From Prostheceraeus crozeri (taxonomy: Eukaryota; Platyhelminthes; Polycladida; Euryleptidae), in assembly GCA_907163375.1 (NCBI GenBank), contig CAJQUW010013637.1:124001-188000 (forward strand): a DNA stretch of 64,000 nt, read 5' to 3'. A model generated the notes under the pieces. That model made no database searches, was not told the origin of the DNA, and worked only from the letters and a program-made list of their open reading frames with translations. A program made the translations under genes and the position numbers. The first letter of the stretch is position 1. Every line of letters begins with the position of its first letter. Below, in pieces: positions 46,101 through 58,739 of the stretch.

Positions 46101-47598
46101 CCAACTACTTTTATTTCAAAAGTTAAAAATTTTAGAAGTTTTAAATTTTTTTTAATGATTTAAAAAAAATTAAATTAAGGTGAAATTTTTGACGCTCACA
46201 CAGGCCAATTTTCAATAAAATTTGAATTGGATATTGGAAATTCACAAAACATCCATAAAAATAGAGTGACAGCTATTATAGTTTTGAGCAATATCAAAAC
46301 TTGCTTGGGGGGAATTCAAGATCGTCTTTCCTCTTTCCCATGTAACTTAAGGTTGGTACGCTGAAAGCCGAAGGAGTAAGCTGTAGTTTTTGTCAATTTT
46401 AATGTGCGTGAAGATAATGAAGCAGAATTACTTGTTGTAGATCGCTAATAGTTGTACTTCTTGGCCAACTGTCAACATAAGACTTCTCAGCATGATTTAT
46501 TGTCTCCAAGGCATTGGCCGTTTCACTTTTCCGGAGTTCCAGCTACGTTATTTAAAAATCCAGTGCGAGGCAGTTGTCTCGCCGCTTCCTTAAAATTTAA
46601 CACTCGCTAAGTCTTGTCATAAGCATGACTTAATTAGGTAGTTGACATTTGATGATGTTTATGTTAGCTACATGGAAATTATGGTAAAATTCTTTGATTC
46701 AGATTTGCGGAGAAGGTATGCATTGGCAGGAAAAGCAGAATTATGAATAAAACAAACTGCTGCTATCTAGTAATGATCGGCAAAGCATAATGAAGGACCT
46801 CACAATCCCCTAAAGATCTCCAAAACCAACGCGGATTTTTCCCTACCCATGCCTGCGAATTCTAGAGATGTTAATGACGTTGAAAGTCGGAAGATTCGGA
46901 ATTCCCGTTAAGGTTCCATGATGCTGTGTTATTCAGTCAGCGATATTCAATGACTTTACTATTTGAAGTCATAGGTGATGTTATGCTTATGTCGGCGATT
47001 TCATCAACCAGTGGCTATTTACTACAGCGTCCAGTCGACCGGGGGGATCATGCGGAAAAACTAATCATTGTACAAGAATGTATAGTCCAAGCAATAGCCT
47101 ATATATTTTAACCCGCCACAAGTTGCAATTGTTTCAAGAGTGGGCTTATTTTGTAGACAAAGAATCCCTTATCAACATATCAAAAATCTAGGAAAATCTA
47201 GTTAGTGGAACACCTTGAACTTTCCACTTGAAGTCATGAGTCTCTTTTGAAACATAGAAACACGCTTACTCCAATATAATCGCAGATAAAGATCGCAACA
47301 GCCAATCAAAATGAAGCACTTCAGTTCTGTCTCACTCGTACCTTTCACATGACTCATCAATACTAGCTCTGTTTTCTGAATTATGTCCTTTCCAAGCGGA
47401 TAGATTTCTCAGTCACTAATTCAATAATAGGTACAGAAGACTGTAGATGCAACCTGATGCAGATTTGTACAAGTTAAGCCACAAATATGAGAGTTTCACC
47501 ATCAATAAATGATTACTTTTTGAAACTAGCGTCTTGTCAAAACGCATCGCTGTTCAATCCGCTAAGTCGAAAACGCGTTTACTCACCCTTGTCTTGCA
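46101..47598. other. Intergenic; A/T-rich run and a loose repeat of the next element
   Basis: 46120-46200 is very AT-rich. Near 47425-47560 sequence such as GATGCAGATTTGTACAAGTT repeats in direct orientation a block of the inverted repeat that follows (GATGCAGATTTGTATAAGTT near 47634). No gene seen. Confidence 0.45.
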
Positions 47599-48528
47599 GA
47601 TAACTTTCCTAGGTACCTGTAAGGCACAAATTGATGCAGATTTGTATAAGTTGGGACACAAATTTTCATTTTTTTCATCAATGAGCGAAGCATTTTTGCA
47701 AATACTCTCTCATGAATGTGTATAGAAATTTAGGCATCTCTATCAAAAACACGTTTACACACACTTATTATCTAATACACATTCTAAGGCACCTGTACGC
47801 CTACATGTAGATGTAGATTGATGCAATGTTGCCTATGGCAAGGGAAAATCTGCGTGTATTTTTAACTCCTAAACATCCATCTTATATTTACTTTCAATGC
47901 GAAAACGCATACAATAGCGTAAAATGATTATCCTTTAAATCAAATGACTACTTCTACAACAGTAAGCTGAAGCAGATAAGCAGGATAATGTCATGCGTTA
48001 TCCTAATTTTCATCTAGAGACTTGAAATTCGACAAGTTTTCATGAGAGAGCAGTTGCCAAAGATGATGTTATAGTGATAGAAATACACGCAGATTTTTCC
48101 TTTGCATTTTTTTCCTTTGCAAATTTACATCAATTTAGATATAGGCCTACATGTGCGTTAGAATGTGCATTAGATAATAAATGTGTGTAAACGTGTTTTT
48201 TGATAGAGATGCTAAATTTTCTATACATATTCACAAGGGTGTACTTGCAAAAATGCTTCGCTTATTGATGAAAAAAAATGAATACCGTCAAAGCTCAGTA
48301 ATTAAGACCATCAATGCCAGGCGTTCAATGTCTTGATTATCGAAAGTCTTAATTAAACAGTAACTTATATATGCCAAATCTACAAAAACTGCCACGGCCG
48401 AATGATCTTAATTAACCGAAGTCTTAATTATCCTTGTCCGAATTAACGAGCTTCGACTGTATTCGTGTCCTCACTTATACAAATCTTTATCAATTCGCAC
48501 CTTACAGGTACCTAAAAAAGTTATCTAG
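47599..48528. mobile_element. Long inverted-repeat (foldback-like) element
   Basis: The left arm 47599-47870 and the right arm 48090-48528 are inverted copies: GATAACTTT...AGGTACCTGTAAGG against CCTTACAGGTACCT...AGTTATC, AGCGAAGCATTTTTGCAA against TTGCAAAAATGCTTCGCT, and AAAATCTGCGTGTATTT against AAATACACGCAGATTTT. Identity is about 85 percent. The right arm is longer because a pogo-like MITE sits in it. No ORF and no clear target duplication. Confidence 0.8.
48285..48459. mobile_element. pogo/Tc1-mariner-like MITE (175 bp) inside the inverted repeat
   Basis: Left end CCGTCAAAGCTCAGTAATT, right end AATTAACGAGCTTCGACTG: inverted repeats of about 19 bp with four mismatches, flanked by TA on both sides. 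Repeated TCTTAATTA blocks inside. The CAGTCGAAGCTCGTTAATT type of end with a TA target site is characteristic of pogo/Tigger-related MITEs. The left arm of the surrounding repeat lacks it, giving an internal empty site. Confidence 0.85.
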
Positions 48529-49209
48529 AAAGGGATTTTTTCTTTATGAAAAAACACACTATTGATACAATTGCAATTTATGGCGGGTTGAAGTGCAATT
48601 TGCTGTAGATTGCCTCTAGTATTAGACCAACATTTGGTTTCGGAGATAGTGATCACTGGTAGTGAACAATCAAGGCGGGTCTATAGTGATCTCACTTCTT
48701 GACCAAGACGGTTCAACGTCATATGAGAAATCAATATCACATTTTCATTGTCATTTGACGTCTAAAATCTCAGGAAAACATAGTCGAATTGACGAACAAT
48801 CAGCTCATGATTGCACACTCATTCAGAAGCTGTTTAGAAACAGGCTGCAGCATAGAACTTACATCATAATTCACAGTCAATGTAAGGTAGTGTGTGGACT
48901 TCAGTCTTCAGTGTAAATTTCATTCAAACATAAGTTTTTACTTATCACATTACTTCATTTTCATTCCAGTCTGTAGTCGTGCTACATACCAGCATAACTT
49001 GAATAAACAGTTCGAAAATTCATTGAAATTAAGATAGTCTCAAATCAATAATTTGAATACTATTTCTATGCATGCTGTCTACTGCAAAATAGGAATCTGT
49101 TATGGAACGAATGCTGCGCCACTGGTCACTATAAATAGTGCTTCAAAATCAGAGCTGCCAATTTTGTTGAATATATATATATATATCTCTCCTCTTTGTG
49201 GGAATATCC
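48529..49209. other. Intergenic, nothing recognised
   Basis: An 84-codon ORF at 48662-48916 shows no family resemblance. A (TA)n run of 14 bases lies near 49173. Nothing else. Confidence 0.45.
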
Positions 49210-49217
49210 ATTTAAAG

Positions 49218-49913
49218 CAGAGATGCGGAGTCCTATCATTTTTATAAGAATCCGATTCCGGGTGGCAAGTATATAAAGTCAAGTTTTTTTTAAAGAAACT
49301 GGTAACCTCCATCATAGATCATTATAGGCTTGCCTGAACCTATTTTTAGTGATCATTGCTGTATCAATTATCAATCATTTTCGATGAAAGGCTCCTCTCA
49401 TCTTCTTGATGTGTGTTTCACACGGATTTCTCCAGTCTCTACCAGGCAGGAACCCATCCTTCTCCAAAAAATATGAGAATGTGTGAGAAAAATGTGAATT
49501 CTCCAATACACATTTGATTTTGATATGCGCTTTGGAGGAGCCATCACACACGATTAGCGTGAGGGTGTAAGAGGTATAATTTTCTCGAATAAACTAGCAT
49601 TTCATTTTTGTCTCTGATGTGACCTTTGATGCGTAGGTGTGATCGAGGCTAGGAAGGCTTGTCTTCTCTACTAAATCACCGAGTGAAAAGACAATCCTTT
49701 TTTCACTCACGGTTCATTCCCTCAACTATTGCAAGCTTTGCATGCACTGCTGTCTCTGTACTTTTGTTTGACGGAGAAAATTGACATCAAGACAGCGACA
49801 GGTATATGCACTGGAATAATTAATTTGTTTGTATTATATTTCAGGTCTAGCTATAGCCCGGAGTCCGGAGTCCTATCATTTGATAGGACTCCGACTCCGA
49901 CTCCGCATCCCTG
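49218..49913. mobile_element. hAT element, non-autonomous (696 bp)
   Basis: Left end CAGAGATGCGGAGTCC, right end GACTCCGCATCCCTG, flanked on both sides by the identical 8-bp target duplication ATTTAAAG (49210-49217 and 49914-49921). The right subterminal region repeats GACTCC/GGAGTC and TCCTATCATT, and TCCTATCATT also occurs near the left end. No transposase. Confidence 0.92.
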
Positions 49914-49921
49914 ATTTAAAG

Positions 49922-52174
49922 ACATCCAAAATTAATCCGTATTCAAAACATACCACAAATTCATCTGCCAATGATTTTCATGATAATCTCTTGTCGAGCA
50001 AAAGTGCTGTCGACTACAGTGACGTGTTTTCAAAAATGTTGTTCAAACACAATTTGTTCTACACTCACGTTCTAGGCAGCCTATCGCACGCGGTTGGGAG
50101 TGGTAACATTAGAACTGCGCTGATTTCCTCTTTCATTTGGTCACATTTGGCTGCCCTGGGGAAACCGTTGTCGCAAAAAATATGGGTAGACATATACAAT
50201 TTGCAAGATTACGGTTGCAGAACTCAACCCGCCCTCCTCACCCCTGCGATAAAGCAGTGCCTTTCTGGCCAGCTCACGCTCTCAAAAGACGCTCCAGTGG
50301 CCCTGTGGATAGACGGTTTGCTTGCACATCCCCTAGCTTCAACGTCGCTGGTTCGACTCTTTCCTCGACTGATGAGGCCCAACAAAACGAAGCACATCTG
50401 TTGGTGGTTATATTGATTGTGATTTGATAAAAACTGGATTCTTGAAGCATCCAGTTTCAACTCTAAGATTTCGCAGATGCTATAAAAACACAAGTTTCAT
50501 GCTTCCGTTATTGAGAATTTCTCGAAACTGATCAAAAGTTGTCACATTACTAAATTAACTGTAGAGACATTGCATAATTCTTTGAATAATCTGCAGAGGA
50601 TCATTTGGATTTAGAATTATCTCATTCCTATGGGAAATAGCGTGCGTCAGCGAGACTGGTTGACTCCTCCGCAAGAGACAGAATTTCTGCATAAAGCTAC
50701 TTAGCTGAGTTGCTATGTAAGTCCGTTGGCATTTCTACGAAATAGTTTTTATCAGAGAAGAAGTGATCTTATTACATTGGCATTAGCATAATCCTTCATT
50801 TGTTTCGCCATCGCTCTCCCTCACTCTTCATTTAACAGTTCCAGCGATCAGATATTCAGAGTGTCTGATATGCTCTCTAATCTCAATGATGAATTAAGTT
50901 TTATTCTTTTATCAAATTGATAAAGTTGTGTTTTATTCTATGAATTCCGAGAATGCAGATTTCAGATAGACGCTATATTTTCATCAAGCTCGTCGCATTT
51001 GGTTGTTCTTTGGAAAATGGAAACGATCTCGGCCGACCTTTGTGCAGTCCACTATGCGGTCTGAAAAATGGTTGTGTGTGAAATAGGATGATAAGAGGGA
51101 TCCTTGCATTCGGTTAGTCAAAAAAATATCATAATAAAAAAACAACATAATTGCAGCTATAATAAACGCCCTGTCTTTGCTGAATGAGGTCATTGCCTGT
51201 TGTGGGACTTCACCTGCACGTCACATGCTTGCACTGATGTGTGCTAACATTTCCATTGGTTCAGCTGGTGCCGAGGAGCTTCGTACTTTTATGGGTTGTG
51301 AGAGGTCAACTGTCCATCCATTTGAAAATGTGACATACCCATTGCTACTGAGTAAATAGGTGTGTCAACTGCTGCCATCTTCCGATTACGTATCTCAAAT
51401 TGCAATTTAGACGGCCCTAATTTTAGAATAAAGTTCTTTCTAATTTGCTAGTATGCAATACCACTTAGGCAGGAGCACTTCACCATCCATGTTCGCATTC
51501 CCAGTGGCGCTACGCCTTAACCTTAGTCTGGCGCTATGCGTCGACGATTTAGGCTGATATTTGAAAGATCACGACTCTAAGTTTGCCCATGCTATTTTTT
51601 ACCCTTAATTAAATCTCTAAAATAGTTGATATCCATTGGAAATCTTCAAGCGCTAGAGAAGAGCAATTTTAACCAACATCAGCGACTTTTGGTCGCTCTA
51701 ATGAAATACGGCGATGACCATTTGAAACATACTGGTATAGTCATTCTTAATACTTGTACAGAAACGCCTTTATCTTCTGAACTCTTTACATCAACCTCTA
51801 AACAACTCCTCACATTACGAAAGTTCAGGATGGCAGAAAGCACCATATTAGCCTTCTTGACACACAGAACAGAGCGGGTCTGATCTTGAAAATTTGTGAC
51901 CTCTTGAGATGTGAATCTTGCGGTCTATCAAACATGCAGAGTGTGGGATTGTGCTGACTTCTTAATTGCGATGCTTGGTCTGCTGTAGGCCGGGTTTACG
52001 AGATTTGCGGTATTATCCATATGAGACAGTTGCACAAACAAGCATGCTCAGAGCGCCTCATAAGAGACAGAATTCTCCTACCCGCTTGAAGAAAGAACTT
52101 TGTACTAGAGAATTCGGTTTCGCTAGTAATAGGTTTGGTGGATACACCGATGCTTCCTTTCGATCCGTCTTTCC
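49922..52174. other. Intergenic with decayed coding-like pieces
   Basis: A 195-codon plus-strand ORF (49829-50416) begins inside the hAT element and runs on; its central part is open and fairly GC-rich but matches no family I know, and its end overlaps the tRNA-like segment at 50300. A second open stretch, about 51130-51359 (CCGTSPARHMLALMCANIS region), is also coding-like in composition. Both could be parts of dead elements. Confidence 0.35.
50300..50370 (+). repeat. tRNA-like SINE head
   Basis: TGTGGATAGACGG resembles an A box and GCTGGTTCGACTC, about 40 bases on, a B box; the sequence between has no good anticodon arm. A tRNA-derived SINE is the simplest reading. Confidence 0.45.
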
Positions 52175-52720
52175 CTTCTTGAACACATTGATTCCTCAAA
52201 CAATGCTGCCTCCCTCACTTCAGTTGATTACAAGAAAGCGTTTGACTCTCTGAGCCATCAGAATCTTCTCAATGTTCTGAAACACAAGTTCGAATGCTCC
52301 ACATTAGCGATTCGCTTGATCAAGAGTTTCCTTGCAAACCGCTCTCAAATGGTTTTTACTCATGGCGCTCCACTCCTTGGCTCAATATCACGAGTGGCGT
52401 ACCCCAAGGCTCTACTTTCGGTCCCTTGCTATTGATTCTGTTTGTTGATGACTTCCCCTCCTTAGAAAACACGAGAGTAGTCGCATGCGCTGATGATATC
52501 ACCCTTGCTTACCTTTCTAACGAAAAATACTGCTTTCAGACAGTTGTTGATGATTTTTGCTTGTAGTATGCGAGCAAAAACCTGAATATTAATGTAGAGT
52601 AAACAAAATGCATGTATGTCTCTCGCAAAGTTGTGAATTCTGTGGATCATGCTGTCCGGACAAACGGTGCTGCTGTTGATCTAGATGATCATATCAAGAT
52701 AGTTTGCGTCTTTTTTCCTC
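52175..52720 (+). pseudogene. LINE (CR1/Jockey group) reverse transcriptase fragment
   Basis: In plus-strand frames: TSVDYKKAFDSLSHQNLL (finger region with D-Y-K-K-A-F-D), then after a frame change SGVPQGSTFGPLLLILFVDD, then CADDITLAYLS with the catalytic ADD, and after an in-frame TAG ASKNLNINVE and TKCMYVSRK. These are the RT motifs 3-7 of CR1/Jockey-group LINEs in order. A frameshift and at least two stops make it dead; the 5' and 3' parts are missing. Confidence 0.9.
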
Positions 52721-53582
52721 TGATTTACTTTGCGATCGACAATTCACCCATCGTTATCAAGTGTTGCTATACGCCATGTCATCAGTTAGGAAAGTTCAAT
52801 CCGCTTGTGTTGATGGCTGCATTGTTTTACAGTCATTTACGGGACTCGTCTTTTGCCATCTTTGCCACCATTTGTAATTGAATTGTAAAAACTTTAAGAA
52901 ATTTCAACAGTTTCATAATCTTGTTGGTCGTTGGGCTAAAATGAATGTAAATCATAAGCAAAATCTTAGAGTGTTGCTCTACAAAATTTGCAGAAGGCTG
53001 GCAATTCAAAACTGAGAATTTTTGAATGTATGTAGAGTATTTTATTGAATCTAACCGCTTGTCTAAATTAAATTGGATAAAACTATGAAATGGGTAACAC
53101 AAGAGTGCATGCAATAGATCAATGGTTCTATGTTCAGTGGTTCACCTTTTCATGCTGCGTACCTCAAAATAGAAAATCATAGGATTTTTCATTATTCTGC
53201 GTACCTTCACTTATACATATAACAAAAGCAAGAATTCAATCATGCTAAAATTTAATTACGGGTAGAAATATACGAAATTTAATAACACAAAAATTTAAGT
53301 AGGCGTGACTGATGAGCGCTTGTGTAACAACATAAGCGCAGCGGAAGTCATGCTCCAACATCTTTGTTTGCTTTTAATCATTACTATGGTGGAGAATCCT
53401 GATTCGTACAAGTACAATTGGTGCAACTTCTGTATTCGCCTTCCAAAGTCTTTGCACTTCGACATTGAGTTCTTGGCATTTTTTAATATTCTCTTTTTCT
53501 TTGTTGGTAATGTTGCCATCTGCGGGGTAGAGATGCCTATTACCTGTTAAATCTCTTGTTTATTATTAGCATTATGTTTTCT
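52721..53582. other. Intergenic, nothing recognised
   Basis: Short overlapping ORFs on both strands only (for example 53295-53550). No repeat or RNA seen. Confidence 0.45.
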
Positions 53583-54090
53583 GTACAGAATTAGATTGCT
53601 TAAGCGCATCTCTTTGCTAGAAGTGCAAACTGATTCAAAACGATGGCACATGCAAGAACTTACTAAGTGGGCAAAAAGAAATTTTTAATACCTTACAGAG
53701 ATAGGAAAAATATTTGCTTGCGGATTGCTGTGATTTCCTTCAAAATACTCCGATCGCCACAATTCCTTCAGATTCGAAGAATTCAGATCATTGCGCAAAA
53801 GTTTTCTCGATAATGTTTGGCCCTCCGATTATTATTAAAAAAGTTAGCAGGCGCACGAAAAACGTTCACAAACTTCTCTGTAGAGTTTGACATCGACTGT
53901 ATCTCTTTGTTGTGTGATCCGGTTGATAAGAGCACTAAAGCTTCGTATTTAGCGTGTGTAATTGAACTGGCTGCTCTTTGTTCGATTTCTATGGTATTAT
54001 GTCAGCAGATTGTGCCATTTCATTAAAGTTACATGTTCAAATGCTTCCTTTCCAGTAAAAGAGAAAAAGAGACGACCTGTCGAATTCTGT
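53583..54090 (+). repeat. Dispersed repeat, copy 2 of a 500-bp pair
   Basis: Second copy of 18948-19455, same orientation. It keeps a slightly longer open stretch (SLLCDPVDKSTKASYLAC region). Confidence 0.75.
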
Positions 54091-54802
54091 GGTTTCCTGT
54101 AATCAGTAACATATTTAAATAAGCAACCAAAGAAATCATTTAAAGACTTTGGCCAACTAAAAAAGGCTATAATTCTGCAATTTATTTACAACTATGGCGG
54201 GCTCTCCTCTCTACCGACAATACATTGACAATAATCGCAACTATGATTGCAGTTGACCTAGGCTTACATGATACTACAGATTCTCTTCACCTGATGTATC
54301 GCTACCTTCCTTAGGGAGTAAGTAATACGTTCCCGCGTTGACATGACACAATGTAAATCTGTATGTAAATGTTGCAATCTTCGTATACAGACAATGTGTG
54401 TAATGAGGCAACCATGATCATTCGATGTTCGATGGTTCTCTCTCTCTCTCCATCTCCGTCATGTGTTCAGTTTCAAACTCAGATCTGCTTTATCGGAAAT
54501 ATGACTCTACGAGAATGCTACTTTATAACCGCTTAAAACTTTTTTCATGTGATGCCATCGACATTTCAACAATCGAACCAGCAAATCATAAAGCAATTAT
54601 TCTCGATGAGTGATGGGAATAAATGAGGAGGTGAAACTTCTTTATTTCGGGGAAGAGATTAGAACAAGACATTTAAGGAGCAATTGAGAATATATCATCT
54701 TCTAAATCTCTTTTAAACAATTTTGAATGAAATATGTACATGAGGTAGCCTAATCACTTATGTAACCTATAAAAAGGTGTTCATTTGATCTAAGCAGCAT
54801 TG
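54091..54802. other. Intergenic, nothing recognised
   Basis: AT-rich; a short CT run at 54438. No gene or repeat seen. Confidence 0.45.
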
Positions 54803-55029
54803 TATAACTTTTTTAAAAAATTAAAGAAATAAGCCTTGCTGCTGTTTTACTTAAAATTCCATTTTCTCTCCTCTCAAGCTTTCGCCACTACCGGCCTTGT
54901 CAAAAGTACTTACTTTAATACTTACTTTTGACAAGGTCGGTAGTGGCGATAGCTTGGGAGGAGAGAAAATGGAATTTTAAGTAAAACAGCAGCAAGGCTT
55001 ATTTCTTTAATTATTTTAAAAACTTATGT
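54803..55029. mobile_element. Snap-back palindromic MITE (227 bp)
   Basis: Two arms of about 105 bp pair almost perfectly around a loop of about 15 nt near 54915: GCCTTGCTGCTGTTTTACTT against AAGTAAAACAGCAGCAAGGC, and GCCACTACCGGCCTTGTCAA against TTGACAAGGTCGGTAGTGGC. The outermost 27 bp still pair with a few mismatches. No clear target duplication. Few mismatches imply a young insertion or a structure under selection. Confidence 0.85.
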
Positions 55030-55878
55030 AATCGATTATGGAAATTACTTTGAGTTGTTTAATCTTAAATCTATCTGCTGTAGGCCTACTACCACTAATT
55101 TGGATCTTATGCGCCACAGCTACACAAAGAAAGAAATATCGAGTAATTGCTTGTATATCTACTGTAAAACCCCCAATGAGTCATAAATGTAGAGCTTGAC
55201 AAACACTGGGGAACAAAAGAGTAGATGTGATATCAAAAGATACAAATACAACAGCCGTCATTAGAAATAAATTAATGAATTGCACCTTCAAGTACTTTTT
55301 ACAATGTGACATGTTATAATGAATTTATCATATTGAATGTGTAAATTGAACTGAGAGATCTTGATGTAATGCAGACCTTAAGGAAGAAGCCTGATATAAG
55401 CAAGAACATTTTACAGAGAATTCGTCATGTGAATTTCGAAACTGAAACCACAATCGTGCGTGAATCGAAACACCAGCCTCTGGTATGGCTTAAACCCCAG
55501 CGATCTGCGCTTTTTCACACCCTCTGAGACATTAGGAGGGAGGGATCCAGTGGACCCATTCTACAAATTCTTAATTTTTTTGCTTAATTTGATAGGAAAG
55601 TTGATCTTAAGCAAAATAATTGTGATTGATGTACTTGATCAACATATTTAAGAGCGTCGGTCTTAAATGAAAAATGCCTTGTCGTTCAGGAAAAAATGAT
55701 GGTTTCATAAGTCAAGGACATTTGGCACAGAATCAGTTGTATGAGGAAGCGGTTTCTCGATGTTTGCTACTACAGAGCAACCTCAGATCATGCTTCAGAT
55801 GGTAAGTTTTACTGCAATTAATTTATTCTGTGCAGCAGAAACCTTGACCTTACACTCATTCACTATTTGGTCAATGAT
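55030..55878. other. Intergenic, nothing recognised
   Basis: No exon, repeat or RNA that I can support. Confidence 0.45.
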
Positions 55879-56870
55879 TTAATCATTCAACATTATCGGA
55901 GCGTCGTATGCCTTTCGAAAAGGATGATGCTTTTCTCGCCGTAGGACATGATCGAGCCATCTGAAACGCTCGCATCTCATCACTTCTTCGATTGGCGCTG
56001 TTCCAGATTTTCGAAGCACATCACTATTCCGGACGGGATCCAAACGTGTTGCACCCATCATCCAATGTAGGATCTTCATTTCTGTGGTCGAGACTTTCTG
56101 AACATGTTTGGTGTTTACCGTCCAAGATGCGGAACCGTAGGTCATTGCTGGTCTTATCTCCACTATAAACAGCTTAGCCTTCAATCGCATGGGCATTCTC
56201 TTGTCATACATGACACCGGCAAATCTTCTCCAACTCATCCATGCTACTTGCGTTCTGTGGTTCACATCGTCATCTTTACACGCAGTTCACAGTGACATCT
56301 TTGCTTAGGATCGACCCGAGGTACTTAAACTTCTCTGTTATTGATATTGGGCTTGAGTTGATGTTCATCTGATGATCAGTAATCTTGGTTGACATATACT
56401 CAGTCCTCCTGAAATTAATCTTGAAGTCATTATCTGTCATAATTTTTTTCCAGCTGTCCGCTCTTTCCTTGATTCCTTCCATAGGATAGTCGAAAAGTGC
56501 AAGATCATCCGCATATAGGAGATCCCAGGTTGTTTGCTTCTAAACGTCGATTGCGATGGTGTTATATTATATTATGGTGCTATATTACATCATCATAACA
56601 AATAGGAACGGACTCAATGCCGATCCTTGATAGAGACCCACATCGATTTGGAGAGGCTCACTGACTCCTTGTTTGGAGATTACTTTGGTGATTCATTCGG
56701 AGTGTATATCTTCAATAATGCTAACATATCTTTCAGGTGTCAATCTTTTTCGTATGCAATTCCAAACTACTGGCCTCGGTACCGTGTAGTACGCTTCGGC
56801 CTCACGCTGCTTAATTCCTGTTATTATTATCGCTTCTATCAGGATGCCGTCAGGACCACATGATTTGTTG
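55879..56870 (-). pseudogene. RTE/RTE-X-type LINE reverse transcriptase, degenerate
   Basis: Minus strand, 5' to 3': KSCGPDGILIEA near 56860, RPVVWNCIRKRLTPERYVSI, VGLYQGSALSPFLFVM (RT motif 4) near 56610, then LLYADDLALF with the catalytic YADD near 56510, and the C-terminal region with FKYLGSILS, RPAMTYGSASWTV and RCERFRWLDHVLR ending near 55879. The motif order and the GxHQGSALSPxLF and MTYGxxxW signatures are those of RTE-clade LINEs. Several stops (about 56700, 56590, 56540, 56280) and frame changes make it dead. The endonuclease domain is missing. Confidence 0.9.
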
Positions 56871-58739
56871 TTTTTCTATATACCGAGCTTCTACCTATTA
56901 AACTGAAGTGAAATATTGCATGCAGAATCATTGTCAAAAATGATCGACATGGGAAGTCGATATATCATCAAGCAAAGAAGCTAAATAGAAACATACGGCT
57001 CATGGGTCCACTGCTGTATCAGATCTACGGGGTCTAAGTCCTGCTGTCAAAAGTGTTCAAGAGATTAACATAGAGACAGATTCATTTGCGTGTGGGTTAG
57101 TCTAGAGAGGACATAATCCTATCCCAGCCATTGTATGCAATGGCAAAAGACGATAGAAAGTGACATAGATATTCGTCTCTCTTTGACTTGTATGATTTGC
57201 CAAGCACGCGTATTGCAGCAGCAGCTGTTATCAGCGAACACATGATCCTCAACGGACAGATTGCAGGCAGGCTTGTCAAGTGAAAAACTATCTTTGACTC
57301 AATTTTTCTTTGTGATAAATTCGTCAAATGGAAATATTATTTACACCGTTCGACTATTCACGATCTAAATTAACTTACTGTGTGCGCTTAATGTGGTGTC
57401 AATCTTCTGATTCGTCAGAATTCAGGCTTGAATTTGAATTGTGATCAATGGAAAATTGATCTTCTTACCCATCGGGACTAGTTCAGGACATGTCCATCAG
57501 CACTTAGAATGTCATCTCTAGACCCAAACACGTAGACAAAGCAGTTTATCTCTGTGTGTCAACATGACTCTGATACAATCTTGTAACCATCTGAATAAAG
57601 GCATGCATACCGTGTGCATGAATAGAACTGATTACACACACTCCCATTCGCGGACACACACAAAGGCATGCACTTATCAGTGGCGATTTCTCAGGGTAAT
57701 TAAAGTAAACAGTGTATGCATGTACTGTCAAATTATCATGTTAAACCAACTTTTACCGCTTCATTCTTAATGATTGAGGAATTCGTCATAAAAGTAAATT
57801 TCAGAAATTTAATTCATATTATAGGTAATTATCAATATTTGTACTACTGTATTTGAAGCTTAGATGGCGAAATCTACATGGTGAAAGAAGATTGAATATG
57901 AAGAAGATAAACACACATATGATGTGATTATGTGCTGGCATGGAAGCACGTTTGTTGATAAACGTTATCCAGTAATATCTCGAGTTGGCAGACATCAGGG
58001 TAAAGACTCCTCTCAAGCATTACCTAGTGTTACGGCAATGCTGTATCTGTTTTATCTCCTAATGATTTGTTTTGTTCTATTGATATGCATGTTTTGCCAA
58101 ACAAATTTCGTGCTGAATTGCAAGTTTTGCATAAAACCGATGAGCTTGTTGTTCAGACAGAAAGTACAGCAGGATTTTGAACCAGTTGGTATGTGATTTT
58201 TCTGATTTTTTTCCTTCGACTGAAAAGCTACTAACACTAGTTGTGATAGCTGTGACACTAGCGTGTCTAGTTGTGATTGTGAAAGATCCTTCTCTACTCT
58301 CAAAGGAATTAAAGGATTTTCTAGGACGAGTATGTCCGATGAGAGATTGTGTAGTTCATCTTTTCTTTCGATTGAAGAACTCATAGCCCGTACGTATGAT
58401 AAAAAGTGACCCTGAACAAATGAATGTTTAAGTGGAATGCACAAGTGTACGGATGCTGTATATACTAGTACGCATTTTCAAACGATATGATAAAAGGCAA
58501 ACAATTATTTAGCAGTTGGACCTGCCGTTTGCCAATTGATTATAAGTTTAACAGGTTTAGGTGTTTACCTGGCAATAATCGCCACTGACACTTATATAAA
58601 ATGCGTCACAGTCCCAGTCCGCAACAGCATGATGTATCTAATAGCGCTTCACGGAGAATCACTTGTTCATTGAGTACCAGCATATGTAAACACTCGTAAT
58701 AGACCTACTACCTACTTGTATAATCTAGTGGTTGGCAAC
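56871..58739. other. Intergenic, nothing recognised
   Basis: ORFs up to 130 codons overlap on both strands near 58052-58444 without family resemblance. No repeat or RNA gene seen. Confidence 0.45.

Noticed and set aside
54425-54613. 62-codon ORF starting in a CT run.
   Set aside because: Short, low-complexity start and no family resemblance.
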